The notes under the pieces: model-generated
Told to the model about the DNA's origin: nothing
The model's database searches: none
What the model saw: the letters and a program-made list of their open reading frames with translations, nothing else
In this document: positions 7,950 to 16,124 of the stretch, one piece after another
Layout: every line of letters starts with the position of its first letter
How positions within the stretch are numbered: the first letter of the stretch is position 1
Made by a program: the position numbers and the translations under genes
From: JALYUA01 sp038239305
GTDB taxonomy: Bacteria; Acidobacteriota; Thermoanaerobaculia; UBA5066; Gp7-AA6
Direction: 5' to 3'
DNA: 64,000 nt
Assembly (NCBI GenBank): GCA_038239305.1
Contig: JBBSEW010000015.1
Span: 1-64,000, forward strand

Positions 7950-8719
7950 GGCGCGCAGTCCTTCTGCATCACGCCGCTGTCGAGGACGTCCTGCCAGAGC
8001 CGCGTCCACGTGCTCCAGTCGTGACCTCCCTTTTCCGTGAACATCCGGCCCGCGGGCAGGACGTCGCCGAGGAGCCGGTCCGCGGGGGCGAGGTCGTCTG
8101 TCGTGCCGAGGCCCAGGTAGATCGGGGGACGGGAGGATCCCTCGGCCGCGTAGCGTTTCAGCCAGCCCCAGAGCTCGCGTTCGTAGTCCGCGACGGGGCG
8201 CGGGGCGCCCATCTCGTACGAGTGCAGCCCTCCCGCCGCGGCGACACGGCGAGGCTCCTCGTCGCCGAGGTAGGGAGCGAGTGCCACCACGCCGCGGGCT
8301 CCCTCCGGATGCTCGCGGGCGTAGAGAATTCCGCCGAGCCCGCCCATCGATATTCCGACGATCCACACCCGGTCCACCCCGCGCGCGAGAGCCGGAGCGA
8401 CGACGTCCTCGTGGAGACGGCTCGAGATCGTCTGAGCGCGGTAGTAGCCCATGTGTGCGTCCACTTCGACATAGTCGGCGGCGAGGCCGGCGCGACGGGC
8501 CATCTCGGGAAAGTGGTGGCGGTCGTAGTCGCCGAGGATGTCCCGCCGTCCCGGCAGAAGCAGGACGAGGCAGCGGCCCGGTCCGCCGGCGCCCGGCCCG
8601 AGCGGCTTCGTCACCATGGGAGTGCCCGGCGGCCGCACGCGGAGGCAGGCCGTGGACAGCGAAGCGAGGGCAAGCAGCAGGAAAGTGTTCCGGCCGGCGG
8701 AAGAGCGAAAGGAGAGCAT
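7946..8719 (-). CDS. Exported alpha/beta hydrolase
   Basis: About 257 residues beginning at ATG 8719 with a hydrophobic export segment (TFLLLALASLSTAC) ending in a Cys that may be lipidated, although the lipobox is not ideal. The hydrolase core shows the nucleophile elbow GISMGGLGG, a candidate acid near GLGTTDDLAPA and a C-terminal His in EKGGHDWSTW. The frame continues far upstream without stops but that part is antisense to the aldo/keto reductase gene and lacks protein-like features, so I excluded it. Forms a two-gene unit with the SDR downstream. Substrate unknown. Confidence 0.8.
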   Translation of the reverse strand: MLSFRSSAGRNTFLLLALASLSTACLRVRPPGTPMVTKPLGPGAGGPGRCLVLLLPGRRDILGDYDRHHFPEMARRAGLAADYVEVDAHMGYYRAQTISSRLHEDVVAPALARGVDRVWIVGISMGGLGGILYAREHPEGARGVVALAPYLGDEEPRRVAAAGGLHSYEMGAPRPVADYERELWGWLKRYAAEGSSRPPIYLGLGTTDDLAPADRLLGDVLPAGRMFTEKGGHDWSTWTRLWQDVLDSGVMQKDCAP

Positions 8720-8808
8720 CCAGGCAATTGTACCGGCCCGCTCGTTCTCTCGCCTCCCGCGGCCGCCGCCGATGATTCCGCGCGATGAACGATCCACCTC
8801 CGATGCGC

Positions 8809-8814
8809 TAGCAT
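8809..8814 (+). promoter_or_regulatory. -10-like TAGCAT 7 nt before aldo/keto reductase start
   Basis: TAGCAT followed by 7 nt and then the GTG start at 8822, with no Shine-Dalgarno between them. The spacing fits a leaderless transcript; the -35 is not recognisable. Confidence 0.35.
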
Positions 8815-8821
8815 CCTTCCC

Positions 8822-9796
8822 GTGGAATACGTCCGTCTCGGCGCGAGCGGTCTCCGGGTATCGCGCCTCTGCCTTGGGACGATGACCTACGGCTCCTCGA
8901 AATGGCGGCCGTGGGTTCTCGACGAAGAGGAGAGCCGCCCCTTCTTCCGCCAGGCCCTCGAAGCCGGCATCAACTTTTTCGATACGGCCGACATGTATTC
9001 GGACGGCGCGAGCGAGGAGGTCGTCGGGAGGGCGCTGCGGGACTTCGCGCGTCGCGGAGAAGTGGTCGTCGCCACGAAAGTGTTCAACCCGATGGGCGCG
9101 GGTCCCAACGATCGCGGCCTCTCGCGCAAGCACATCCTCGACGCCATCGACGCGTCGCTGCGCCGGTTGGGCATGGACTACGTCGATCTCTATCAGCTCC
9201 ACCGTTTCGATCCGGAGACTCCGATCGAGGAGACCCTCCGCGCTCTCGACGATCTCGTCCGCTCCGGAAAGGTTCGCTACGTCGGCGCGTCGAGCACGGA
9301 CGCCTGGCGTTTCGCCCGGGCGCTCGAGCGCGCGGACCGGAACGGATGGACCCGCTTCGTCTCGATGCAGAACCACTACAACCTCGTCTACCGCGAGGAG
9401 GAACGCGAAATGCTTCCCCTCTGCCGCTCGGAAGGCATCGGGGTGATTCCGTGGAGCCCGCTCGCCCGAGGCCTGCTGGCGGGCACGCGCCGGAACGTGC
9501 CGGAGGGCGAATCGCTCCGGGCGCGGACGGACGAATACGCCGGCAAGTTGTACGACGCCGCGGATTTCGATGTCGTGGACCGGGTCGTGGCGCTGGCCGC
9601 CGAGAAAGGCGTGACCTCCGCCCAGGTTTCGCTCGCGTGGCTCCTGGGCCAGCCGGGCGTGACGGCACCGATCATCGGGGCGAGCAAGCCCCGCCACCTC
9701 GCGGAAGCGATCGGCGCCCTGGGCGTGTCGCTCTCGGAGCCCGAGCGCCGCCGCCTCGAGGAGCCCTATCGGCCCCACGCGGTGCGCGGGCACTGA
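8822..9796 (+). CDS. Aldo/keto reductase
   Basis: NADPH-dependent aldo/keto reductase of the Tas/YajO-like group, 324 residues, normal length. Catalytic residues are visible: Asp and Tyr in FDTADMYSDG, Lys in VATKVFNPMG, and His in YQLHRFDP. The cofactor-binding end is represented by PIIGASKPRHL. Opens with the family-typical start MEYVRLGASGLRVSRLCLG, which supports the GTG at 8822. Divergent from the hydrolase/SDR pair, with about 100 nt between them. Physiological substrate cannot be read from sequence. Confidence 0.93.
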   Translation: MEYVRLGASGLRVSRLCLGTMTYGSSKWRPWVLDEEESRPFFRQALEAGINFFDTADMYSDGASEEVVGRALRDFARRGEVVVATKVFNPMGAGPNDRGLSRKHILDAIDASLRRLGMDYVDLYQLHRFDPETPIEETLRALDDLVRSGKVRYVGASSTDAWRFARALERADRNGWTRFVSMQNHYNLVYREEEREMLPLCRSEGIGVIPWSPLARGLLAGTRRNVPEGESLRARTDEYAGKLYDAADFDVVDRVVALAAEKGVTSAQVSLAWLLGQPGVTAPIIGASKPRHLAEAIGALGVSLSEPERRRLEEPYRPHAVRGH

Positions 9797-9870
9797 CGCC
9801 CGTCGCGGAGGATCCGTTATGGCCGGAACTTCCTCCTGGCCCGAGCGTAGAAGGGCACAGGAGGACCTCC

Positions 9871-10695
9871 ATGATCGACTTCGCGAAGGTTCCTGTTCTT
9901 GCCATGGCCGGGGTCCTGTCCGCCGGGCTCGCCGCGGCGGCGCCGTCCACGCCCGCGGGACGCGGCGAAAGCCGTAAGGAAGTCCGCAGGACGCTTCCGC
10001 TCGAAGCCCATGGGCGGCTCGAGATCTCGACATACAAGGGCTCCGTCGAAGTCAGCGTGTGGGACCGGCCCGAGGCCGAGATCGCGGCCACCGTCGAGGC
10101 CGACGGATTCGACTCCGACTCGGAAAGCCGGGTGGCGGACACGGAGATTCGGATCGAAGGCGGCGGATCGAGCGTCCGCGTGAAGTCCGACTATGACCGC
10201 ATCCAGAACCATCATCTCTTCTCCTGGTCCAGCAACAACGGCCCGCTTCCCTTCGTCCGGTACCGGATCCGGATGCCGGCGACAGCCCGTCTGGCGATCG
10301 AAGACTACAAGTCCGACACGCGAGTTTCGGGGCTCCGGGCCGATCTCAAGCTCCACACGTACAAGGGCACCGGCCGGATCGACGGGCTCGACGGCGCCGC
10401 GGACGTCGACACCTACAAGGGCGAGATCGCCCTGTCGTTCTCGCGATACTCCCGGGCGAGCCGCCTCGAGACGTACAAAGGGCGATTCGAGGTGACATTG
10501 CCGCGCGACAGCCGCTTCGAGCTCGACGCGGAAGGCGGGCGGCGCGGGGAAATCGACTCCGATTTCGCGGTGGCGAGCCATCGTTCGTCACGGCGCGGGA
10601 ACGAGAGCGAGAGCGCGAGGGGATCCGTCAACGGTGGGGGTCCGTCCCTGCGCTTCGAGTCCACGCGCGGCAGTCTCCGCCTGCGCGGGGTCTGA
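9871..10695 (+). CDS. Exported DUF4097-like repeat protein
   Basis: A 274-residue protein starting at ATG 9871 behind a near-perfect AGGAGG. An N-terminal signal peptide (VPVLAMAGVLSAGLAAAAP) is followed by an all-beta repetitive domain in which TYKG recurs four times, framed by phrases such as LEISTYKGSVEVSVWD and LHTYKGTGRIDG. This is typical of DUF4097/adhesin-like beta-strand repeats found in putative envelope proteins and in partners of anti-sigma systems. There is no membrane anchor. The forward frame is open far upstream through the aldo/keto reductase gene, but that is a shadow reading. Function unknown. Confidence 0.82.
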   Translation: MIDFAKVPVLAMAGVLSAGLAAAAPSTPAGRGESRKEVRRTLPLEAHGRLEISTYKGSVEVSVWDRPEAEIAATVEADGFDSDSESRVADTEIRIEGGGSSVRVKSDYDRIQNHHLFSWSSNNGPLPFVRYRIRMPATARLAIEDYKSDTRVSGLRADLKLHTYKGTGRIDGLDGAADVDTYKGEIALSFSRYSRASRLETYKGRFEVTLPRDSRFELDAEGGRRGEIDSDFAVASHRSSRRGNESESARGSVNGGGPSLRFESTRGSLRLRGV

Positions 10696-10825
10696 ACCCT
10701 ACAGGTGTTGCGCGAAAGCCACGGGAGACAGCGACTCCCCGTTCCCGGATCGCTGATCGCCGATGACGGATAACCGATACGGATCACTGACAACGAGGGG
10801 CTGACAGCTTAAGCTGTGGCCCTTC

Positions 10826-11773
10826 ATGATCGACCTGGAGCAGATTCGCGAGGCAGCGGCCCGGATCGCCGGTCGGGTGCATCGCACGCCGCTTCTGCGC
10901 TCGGAGAGCCTCGGCGAGCGGATCGGCGCCTCCCTCTACCTGAAGTGCGAAAGCTTTCAGAAGACCGGCTCGTTCAAGCCGCGCGGAGCACTCAACAAGA
11001 TCCTCTCCCTCTCCGAGGCAGAGCGCGCTTGCGGCCTCGTCACGGTTTCGGCGGGAAACCACGCGCAGGCCGTTGCCTGGGCGGCGCGCCAGGCCGGCGC
11101 TTCTGCGGTCGTCGTGATGCCGACGGACGCGCCGCGCGCGAAGATCGACGCCGTCCGGGGATACGGCGCCGAGATCGTTCTCCACGACGACCGGCCGACG
11201 CTGTTCGACCGTCTGAACGCCGTCCGGGAAGAGCGCGGGCTCACCTTCATTCATCCGTTCGATGATCCGGTGATCGTCGCCGGCGCCGGGACGGCGGGCC
11301 TCGAGATCCTGGAGGACCTCCCGGATGCCGACGTGGTCGTCGTGCCGGTGGGCGGAGGCGGTCTTCTGGCCGGCGTCGCGTCCGCCGTCAAGGCTCTCCG
11401 CCCGCAGGTGCGGGTCGTCGGGGTCGAGCTCGAGGCCGGGCCCGGCCTGACACCGGCGCTCGCGGCGGGGAAGCCCGTTCCGGTGAAGCGCTCGCCGACT
11501 CTCGCCGACGGCATGACGCCGCCTTTCGTGGGAGCTCTGAACCTCCAGATCGCGATGCAAGCCGTCGACGAGATCGTCCTCGTGTCGGAAGCGGCGATCC
11601 GGGACGCGATGGCGCTCCTGATCACGCGGGCGAAGCTCTGGGTCGAGGGCTCCGGAGCCGCGGCGACGGGTGCGCTCCTCGAGGGCCGCGTGCGGGGCAT
11701 CGCCGGGCGGCGAGTCGTCGCGCTGGTTTCGGGCGGGAATGCGGATCTCGCGGCCCTCACGGGTTTCTTTTGA
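10826..11773 (+). CDS. PLP-dependent threonine/serine dehydratase
   Basis: Fold-type II PLP enzyme of the threonine dehydratase/serine racemase group, converting threonine to 2-oxobutyrate or serine to pyruvate. The Schiff-base lysine is Lys51 in TGSFKPRGA; the phosphate-binding loop is PVGGGGLLAG and the cofactor-facing Asn is in SAGNHAQA. At 315 residues it is the short catabolic form without the C-terminal ACT-like regulatory domain of biosynthetic IlvA, so feedback control by isoleucine is not expected. Threo-3-hydroxyaspartate ammonia-lyase is an alternative. The upstream 130-nt gap holds the palindrome cagcttaagctg. Confidence 0.9.
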   Translation: MIDLEQIREAAARIAGRVHRTPLLRSESLGERIGASLYLKCESFQKTGSFKPRGALNKILSLSEAERACGLVTVSAGNHAQAVAWAARQAGASAVVVMPTDAPRAKIDAVRGYGAEIVLHDDRPTLFDRLNAVREERGLTFIHPFDDPVIVAGAGTAGLEILEDLPDADVVVVPVGGGGLLAGVASAVKALRPQVRVVGVELEAGPGLTPALAAGKPVPVKRSPTLADGMTPPFVGALNLQIAMQAVDEIVLVSEAAIRDAMALLITRAKLWVEGSGAAATGALLEGRVRGIAGRRVVALVSGGNADLAALTGFF

Positions 11774-11783
11774 CGAAGCGCGC

Positions 11784-12227
11784 GTGACGGACGGATCGAC
11801 GATCTCTCCGGACGAGACGGCCGTCGCGGCGGCGAACCTCGGCTTCTATCGGGCCCTCGAAGCGCGAAGCCTGTCGGGCATGGACGTCGTCTGGTCGCAC
11901 TCGGACCAGACAGCCTGCGTGCATCCCGGCTGGCACCGGCTCGACGGGTGGGACGAGATCCGCCGCTCGTTCGCCAACATCTTCGCGAGCTCGCGCCCCT
12001 GGACCGTGTCGTGCGAGGACGTCCGCGTCGTGGCGATGGGTGACACGGCGTGGGTCTCGTGCGTCGAGGTGATCCGCCCTTTCGGATCCGATCGCTCGGA
12101 CGCCGCCGCGCGGATGCAGTCGACCAATATCTTCATCCTCGAGAGCGGAGAGTGGAAGCTCCTGCACCACCACGCTTCCGCCTCGCCCGACGACCCGGAA
12201 GGCGACGAAGACGAGACGGTGAATTAG
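11784..12227 (+). CDS. SnoaL-like (NTF2-fold) protein
   Basis: A 147-residue protein of the SnoaL_3/DUF4440-like group, cone-shaped alpha+beta folds that often bind small molecules. Recognisable features are the N-terminal helix pair, HPGWHRLDGWDEIRRSF after a VWSHSDQTACVHP strand, and the closing strand pattern FILESGEWKLLHHHAS. The GTG at 11784 starts 11 nt after the dehydratase stop, suggesting co-transcription. No catalytic motif can be assigned; a housekeeping role with the dehydratase is not evident. Confidence 0.8.
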   Translation: MTDGSTISPDETAVAAANLGFYRALEARSLSGMDVVWSHSDQTACVHPGWHRLDGWDEIRRSFANIFASSRPWTVSCEDVRVVAMGDTAWVSCVEVIRPFGSDRSDAAARMQSTNIFILESGEWKLLHHHASASPDDPEGDEDETVN

Positions 12228-12240
12228 CGAATACCCGGCC

Positions 12241-12282
12241 GCCGAGAGCCGAGAGCCGAGAGCCGAGAGCTGAGAGCCGAGA
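12241..12282. repeat. Heptamer tandem repeat (gccgaga), 6 copies
   Basis: Five gccgaga units and one gctgaga variant lie between the convergent SnoaL-like and S10 peptidase genes. One of at least five 7-bp arrays in the window. Confidence 0.92.
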
Positions 12283-12306
12283 GCTGTCCGCCGACGGCCG
12301 TTCCGC

Positions 12307-13914
12307 TCACTTCTCCGGCGCCGCCCTCTGGTAGAACGCGGCGACATCCGCCGTCAGCTTTAGGAGTGACGGCTTGTGGATGTACATCATGTGCCGGGCG
12401 TCGTAGTGCTCGAGCGTCACGTTCTTGCGCAGCGCCGGATCGAGCTGGAGATGATCGACGGTGTACTCCGCCGCGAAAAACGGCGTCGCGAAATCGTAGT
12501 ACCCGGCTCCGACGAACACTTTGAGCGACTGGTTCTGCGTCATCGCGGAGCGGAGCGTCTCGGCGACGTTCAGATACCGGTTCTGCGCGTTGCCGTAATG
12601 CCAGGGCGCGACGCGGCCCGTCAGGAGCTCGTAGGGGAGGTCGTTTTCGTAGTGGAGCTCCGATCGAAGATAGTCGTTGACGACGGCGCCGAACGGACCT
12701 CGGATCGCCGCCATGCTCGGGTCGTACTCGCTTTCTTCGCCACCGGAGTCCCGATCGATGCCCTGGAACCGGCTGTCGAGCCGGCCCACCGTTCGCTGCT
12801 CTCCGCGAAGAAGCTCCTTCGAGAAGCGCGCGAGCGTCACCCGGAGATCGTTCTGCTCGACGAACGCGGAAGAGAGCCCGGTCAGGCGGGCGAGCTTTTG
12901 CGCGACGTTCTTGCGCTCCCCGTCCGACAGCTTCGCACCCTTCATCAGAGCGACCGTGTACTCCGCCGCCGCAAACTGCTTCGACTCCTCGACCGCCTTG
13001 CGAAAGTCCGCCTGGAGGTCGGGCGCGAGACGCTTGTAGTACCAGGCGGTGGTCGTGTACGTCGGGAGAAACGTGATGAAAGGCAGGTCATTTCCGACGT
13101 TGAAGTCCGCCGTCGCGAAATTCAGGATCGTCGATATGAGGACGAGTCCATTCAGATACATGCCGTGCCGTTCCTGCAGATACTCGGAGAGTCCCGCCGC
13201 CCGCGTCGTGCCATAGCTCTCTCCCGCCAGGTACTTGGGCGAAGACCATCGGCCGTTGCGGGTCGTCCAGAGCCGGATGAAATCGCCGACCCACCGGACA
13301 TCCTCCTCGACGCCGTGAAATTGCTCCGGTTTTTCGCCGGACGCGGGCCGGCTGAAACCGGTCGTGACAGGGTCGATGAAGACGAGGTCCGAGAAGGCGA
13401 GCCAGCTCGACTCGTTGTCGACGAGGCGGTACGGCGGCGGGAGCGGCTGGCCGTCGTCCGCCATGAGGACGCGCTTCGGTCCGACGGCCCCCATGTGAAG
13501 CCACACGGAGGCGGAACCCGGCCCGCCGTTGAACGTGTACGTGATCGGCCGCCTCGCGGAGCCTCCATCCTTCGAGTAGGAAACGTAGAAGATGTTGGCC
13601 TTCAGTTTCCCGGTTTCGTCCTTCATCGGCATGTATCCCGCCGTGGCGGTATAGCGGAACGGCTTTCCGTCCAGCAGGATCTCGTGATGCGTGACGGAGG
13701 GTTTCTCTTCGCGCGCCGGCTTGTCCGGTTGATCCGGTTTTGCCTCCACCGTCTTGCGGTCCTTGTCCTCCGCGGGGCGGGCATCGTCGGACGCCCGCGC
13801 CTCCCGGGCCTCGGCCTCGGTGCGGGGCCGATCGGACTGCGCTCTCGCGCCGTCGCTTCCGAGAGCCGCGCATCCGAGCAAGCCGAGTACGCCGAGCACC
13901 CGTCGAAGCGCCAT
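12307..13914 (-). CDS. Secreted serine carboxypeptidase, family S10
   Basis: Extracellular carboxypeptidase-like serine hydrolase, 535 residues. A signal peptide (LGVLGLLGCAALGSDGARA) precedes a charged low-complexity linker of about 60 residues and then the S10 catalytic domain. The oxyanion motif is NGGPGSASVW, the nucleophile is in GESYGTTRAAG, the acid is in YYDFATPF, and the catalytic His is in DARHMMYIH. A TATAAT hexamer about 35 nt upstream and an AAGGAGGA before the ATG support the start. Secreted S10 peptidases of this long type are frequent in Acidobacteriota, which is general knowledge of the group. Confidence 0.93.
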   Translation of the reverse strand: MALRRVLGVLGLLGCAALGSDGARAQSDRPRTEAEAREARASDDARPAEDKDRKTVEAKPDQPDKPAREEKPSVTHHEILLDGKPFRYTATAGYMPMKDETGKLKANIFYVSYSKDGGSARRPITYTFNGGPGSASVWLHMGAVGPKRVLMADDGQPLPPPYRLVDNESSWLAFSDLVFIDPVTTGFSRPASGEKPEQFHGVEEDVRWVGDFIRLWTTRNGRWSSPKYLAGESYGTTRAAGLSEYLQERHGMYLNGLVLISTILNFATADFNVGNDLPFITFLPTYTTTAWYYKRLAPDLQADFRKAVEESKQFAAAEYTVALMKGAKLSDGERKNVAQKLARLTGLSSAFVEQNDLRVTLARFSKELLRGEQRTVGRLDSRFQGIDRDSGGEESEYDPSMAAIRGPFGAVVNDYLRSELHYENDLPYELLTGRVAPWHYGNAQNRYLNVAETLRSAMTQNQSLKVFVGAGYYDFATPFFAAEYTVDHLQLDPALRKNVTLEHYDARHMMYIHKPSLLKLTADVAAFYQRAAPEK

Positions 13915-13948
13915 GGGATCCTCCTTTCGCCGAGCCGAAGCGGCGCGA

Positions 13949-13954
13949 ATTATA
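13949..13954 (-). promoter_or_regulatory. -10 box TATAAT for the S10 peptidase
   Basis: A perfect TATAAT on the reverse strand, 34 nt before the ATG, leaves room for the AAGGAGGA ribosome site. No good TTGACA match is found at 16-18 nt spacing. Confidence 0.5.
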
Positions 13955-14082
13955 CGGTCGCGCGGGCGGCCGAATTGGCGCGTTTCGGCACACGCAACGG
14001 GGTCCGCAGTTTCCCTGTTGCCCGCGCACCGCTAGAATCTCTGGCCGCGGAATCGGCCGCCGGGGATCGAGCAGGAGGATGT

Positions 14083-15105
14083 GTGAAGACCGTCGTTCGG
14101 ATCGTGGGTGTCATCGGAGCCGTCTGTCTCCTGGCGGCCGCATCGGGCCTCGCGTACCTCGCACTCCGCAAGCCCGACATGAGACCGGCCTCCTCCGAGA
14201 AAATCGAGGCGACGCCAGCCCGGCTCGCGCGGGGCGAGTACCTCGCGCGTCACGTCGCAGGATGCCTCGATTGCCACTCCGACGGGCACTTCGATCGGTT
14301 CTCCGTGCCCGCGAAGGCCGGAACCCTCGGACAGGGAGGATTCGCTTTCGACGCGAAGCTCGGCGTTCCCGGCGTGGTGCAGGCGCAGAACATCACGTCG
14401 GATCCGGAAACCGGCCTCGGGAACTGGACGGACGGGGAAATCCTGCGCGCGATTCGCGAGGGGGTGGACCGGCACGGCGTCGCCCTTTTTCCGCAAATGC
14501 CGTATCCCTCGTTCCGGACGATGAGCGACGAGGACGCGCGCTCCGTGGTGACCTATGTGCGCACGCTGCCGGCCATCCGGAACTCCGTGGCGCCGCGGCG
14601 TCTCGACTTCCCGGTGAACCTCCTCATCAAGGGAGCCCCAAAGCCGGTCTCGGGCCCCGTCGCCGCGCCGCCTCGATCCGACTCGGTCGCCTACGGCGGA
14701 TATCTGGTGACGATCGCCGGCTGCCGCGAATGCCACACGGCCCATGACGACCACGGCGCCCGGATCCCCGGAGCGGATTTCGCGGGCGGCTGGGAGATGC
14801 GCGGACCCTGGGGACGCAACGTGACGGCGAACATCACGCCGGATCCGGGAACCTGGATGGGACATGCGACCCGTCAGGATTTTCTCGGCCGCTTTCATGC
14901 GTTCGCTGCGATCGATCCGGAGAACGCGCCGGTCGCGCCGAAGGGCCGCAACACCGTGATGCCCTGGATCGCGTTCGCCGGCATGACCGACGCGGATCTT
15001 TCCGCGATCTACGACTATCTCAAGACCGTTCCGCCGAAGGTCCGCGCGGTCGAGTCCTTTCCCGACGCTCCGCAACCCCGGAGTTTTCCCGCCCCGACGC
15101 TCTGA
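14083..15105 (+). CDS. Membrane-anchored diheme cytochrome c
   Basis: About 340 residues with one N-terminal hydrophobic helix (VVRIVGVIGAVCLLAAASG) and two class I cytochrome c domains, each with a heme site: CLDCH near residue 63 and CRECH near residue 213. The arrangement resembles cytochrome subunits of alcohol/aldehyde or gluconate-type dehydrogenases, although no dehydrogenase gene is adjacent. The GTG start at 14083 is preceded by AGGAGG. The same frame is open for 1.7 kb upstream but there it is antisense to the S10 gene. Electron donor unknown. Confidence 0.88.
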   Translation: MKTVVRIVGVIGAVCLLAAASGLAYLALRKPDMRPASSEKIEATPARLARGEYLARHVAGCLDCHSDGHFDRFSVPAKAGTLGQGGFAFDAKLGVPGVVQAQNITSDPETGLGNWTDGEILRAIREGVDRHGVALFPQMPYPSFRTMSDEDARSVVTYVRTLPAIRNSVAPRRLDFPVNLLIKGAPKPVSGPVAAPPRSDSVAYGGYLVTIAGCRECHTAHDDHGARIPGADFAGGWEMRGPWGRNVTANITPDPGTWMGHATRQDFLGRFHAFAAIDPENAPVAPKGRNTVMPWIAFAGMTDADLSAIYDYLKTVPPKVRAVESFPDAPQPRSFPAPTL

Positions 15106-15113
15106 GAGTTCCG

Positions 15114-15356
15114 TTGCCGGGACGGGAAGGAGAATCCACGGACACTTCCGACCGAAAAGGCGGGACCGAAGACGAAGGGGACGAGCCGGCAACCCCCCCT
15201 TTCCCCCGGAGCCTCTGCCACGCCTGCGCCGCGCCGCCGAAGTACGTCCGCACGACGCGCTCCGTGTTCATCTTCTGCCCGCTCTTTCGCCGCTATCCGC
15301 CTCAGCCCGTTCTGGAGTGCTCGAAATTCGTCGCTCTCCCCGCTCCGATTCCTTGA
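15114..15356 (+). CDS. Small Cys-rich protein of unknown function
   Basis: An 80-residue protein whose second half has an ordered Cys pattern: CHACAAPPKYV, then SVFIFCPLF, then YPPQPVLEC. This C-x2-C ... C ... YPPQPV-x2-C arrangement looks like a compact zinc-binding module and is unlike a random reading of GC-rich DNA. It begins with TTG 8 nt after the diheme cytochrome stop, so it may share that transcript. The first 35 residues are low-complexity and the true start could be later, but no better start codon is available. I infer a real gene from the motif; the biochemical role is unknown. Confidence 0.55.
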   Translation: MPGREGESTDTSDRKGGTEDEGDEPATPPFPRSLCHACAAPPKYVRTTRSVFIFCPLFRRYPPQPVLECSKFVALPAPIP

Positions 15357-15484
15357 GCGCGCTGTTCGCCGGTCCCCGTTTCGGAGTTTTCTCCGCTCGT
15401 TTCGCATGGCACTCCTCTTGCTCCTTTTTTTCGAGCGGCTGCCGCAATTTCGGGCGCCGTACCAAACGAAAAAGGGGATTCACC

Positions 15485-16027
15485 ATGTCTCATCGAAAGC
15501 GAACGTTCGCCGTTCTGGCGGGTGCCGCCGGCGCGCTGCTTCTGGCCTCCGTCTCCATGCCGGCTCAGACCATGACCTCCGGAAAGTCAGGCTCGCCCGA
15601 CTCAAAGTTCGTGATGGAAGCCGCCGGCGGCGGCATGGCGGAAGTCGCGATGGGCAAAATGGCGGCCGAAAAAGGCACCGACCCGGACGTCCAGAAGTTC
15701 GGCCAGCGGATGGTCGACGATCATTCCAAGGCGAACGACGAGCTCAAGCAGATCGCGAGCTCGAAGGGCGTCACCGTTCCTGCCGACGTTCCGGCCGCGG
15801 AAAAGGCGAAGATGGACAAGATGGCGAAGCTGACCGGCCCGGCGTTCGACAAGGCCTACATGGCCGACATGCTGGCCGACCACCGGAAGGACGTCGCGGC
15901 ATTTCGCAAGGAATCGACCTCCGGCAAGGACGCGGATGTGAAGGCGTTCGCCAGCAAGACTCTTCCGACTCTCGAGGAGCACCTCAAGATGGCGGAGCAG
16001 ACGAACGCCAGGGTGGCGGGAAAGTAA
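15485..16027 (+). CDS. Secreted DUF4142 protein
   Basis: A 180-residue protein with a signal peptide (LAGAAGALLLASVSMPAQ) and a four-helix, ferritin-like DUF4142 domain: FVMEAAGGGMAEVAMGKMA, QKFGQRMVDDHSKAN, and DMLADHRKDVAAFRKE followed by TLPTLEEHLKMA. The conserved His residues of the helices (DDHS, ADHR, EEHL) are present. The family is widespread in envelope and stress contexts; its chemistry is not established. Start chosen at the ATG 15485 after an AAAGGGG stretch. It is followed by a clear intrinsic terminator. Confidence 0.88.
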   Translation: MSHRKRTFAVLAGAAGALLLASVSMPAQTMTSGKSGSPDSKFVMEAAGGGMAEVAMGKMAAEKGTDPDVQKFGQRMVDDHSKANDELKQIASSKGVTVPADVPAAEKAKMDKMAKLTGPAFDKAYMADMLADHRKDVAAFRKESTSGKDADVKAFASKTLPTLEEHLKMAEQTNARVAGK

Positions 16028-16089
16028 GTCAGGTCGAGCATCCGGCGGTCCGTTGTCATCTGTCACCTGCGGACGAACAGCGAGAGGCG

Positions 16090-16124
16090 AAGGACGGCGG
16101 GATATTTTCCGCCGTCCTTTTTAT
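16090..16124 (+). terminator. Rho-independent terminator after DUF4142 gene
   Basis: An 11-bp perfect stem (aaggacggcgg / ccgccgtcctt), 8-nt loop, then a T-rich tail. It lies between convergent genes, and the stem is preceded by A residues on the other strand only weakly, so it mainly serves the forward gene. Confidence 0.9.

Noticed and set aside
10805..10816. Palindrome cagcttaagctg as an operator before the dehydratase
   Set aside because: Perfect but only 12 bp, with no second copy or known regulator nearby; not enough to call an operator.
12376..14082. Long forward open frame upstream of the diheme cytochrome
   Set aside because: Antisense to the S10 peptidase gene; only the part after GTG 14083, with ribosome site, signal segment and heme motifs, is protein-like.
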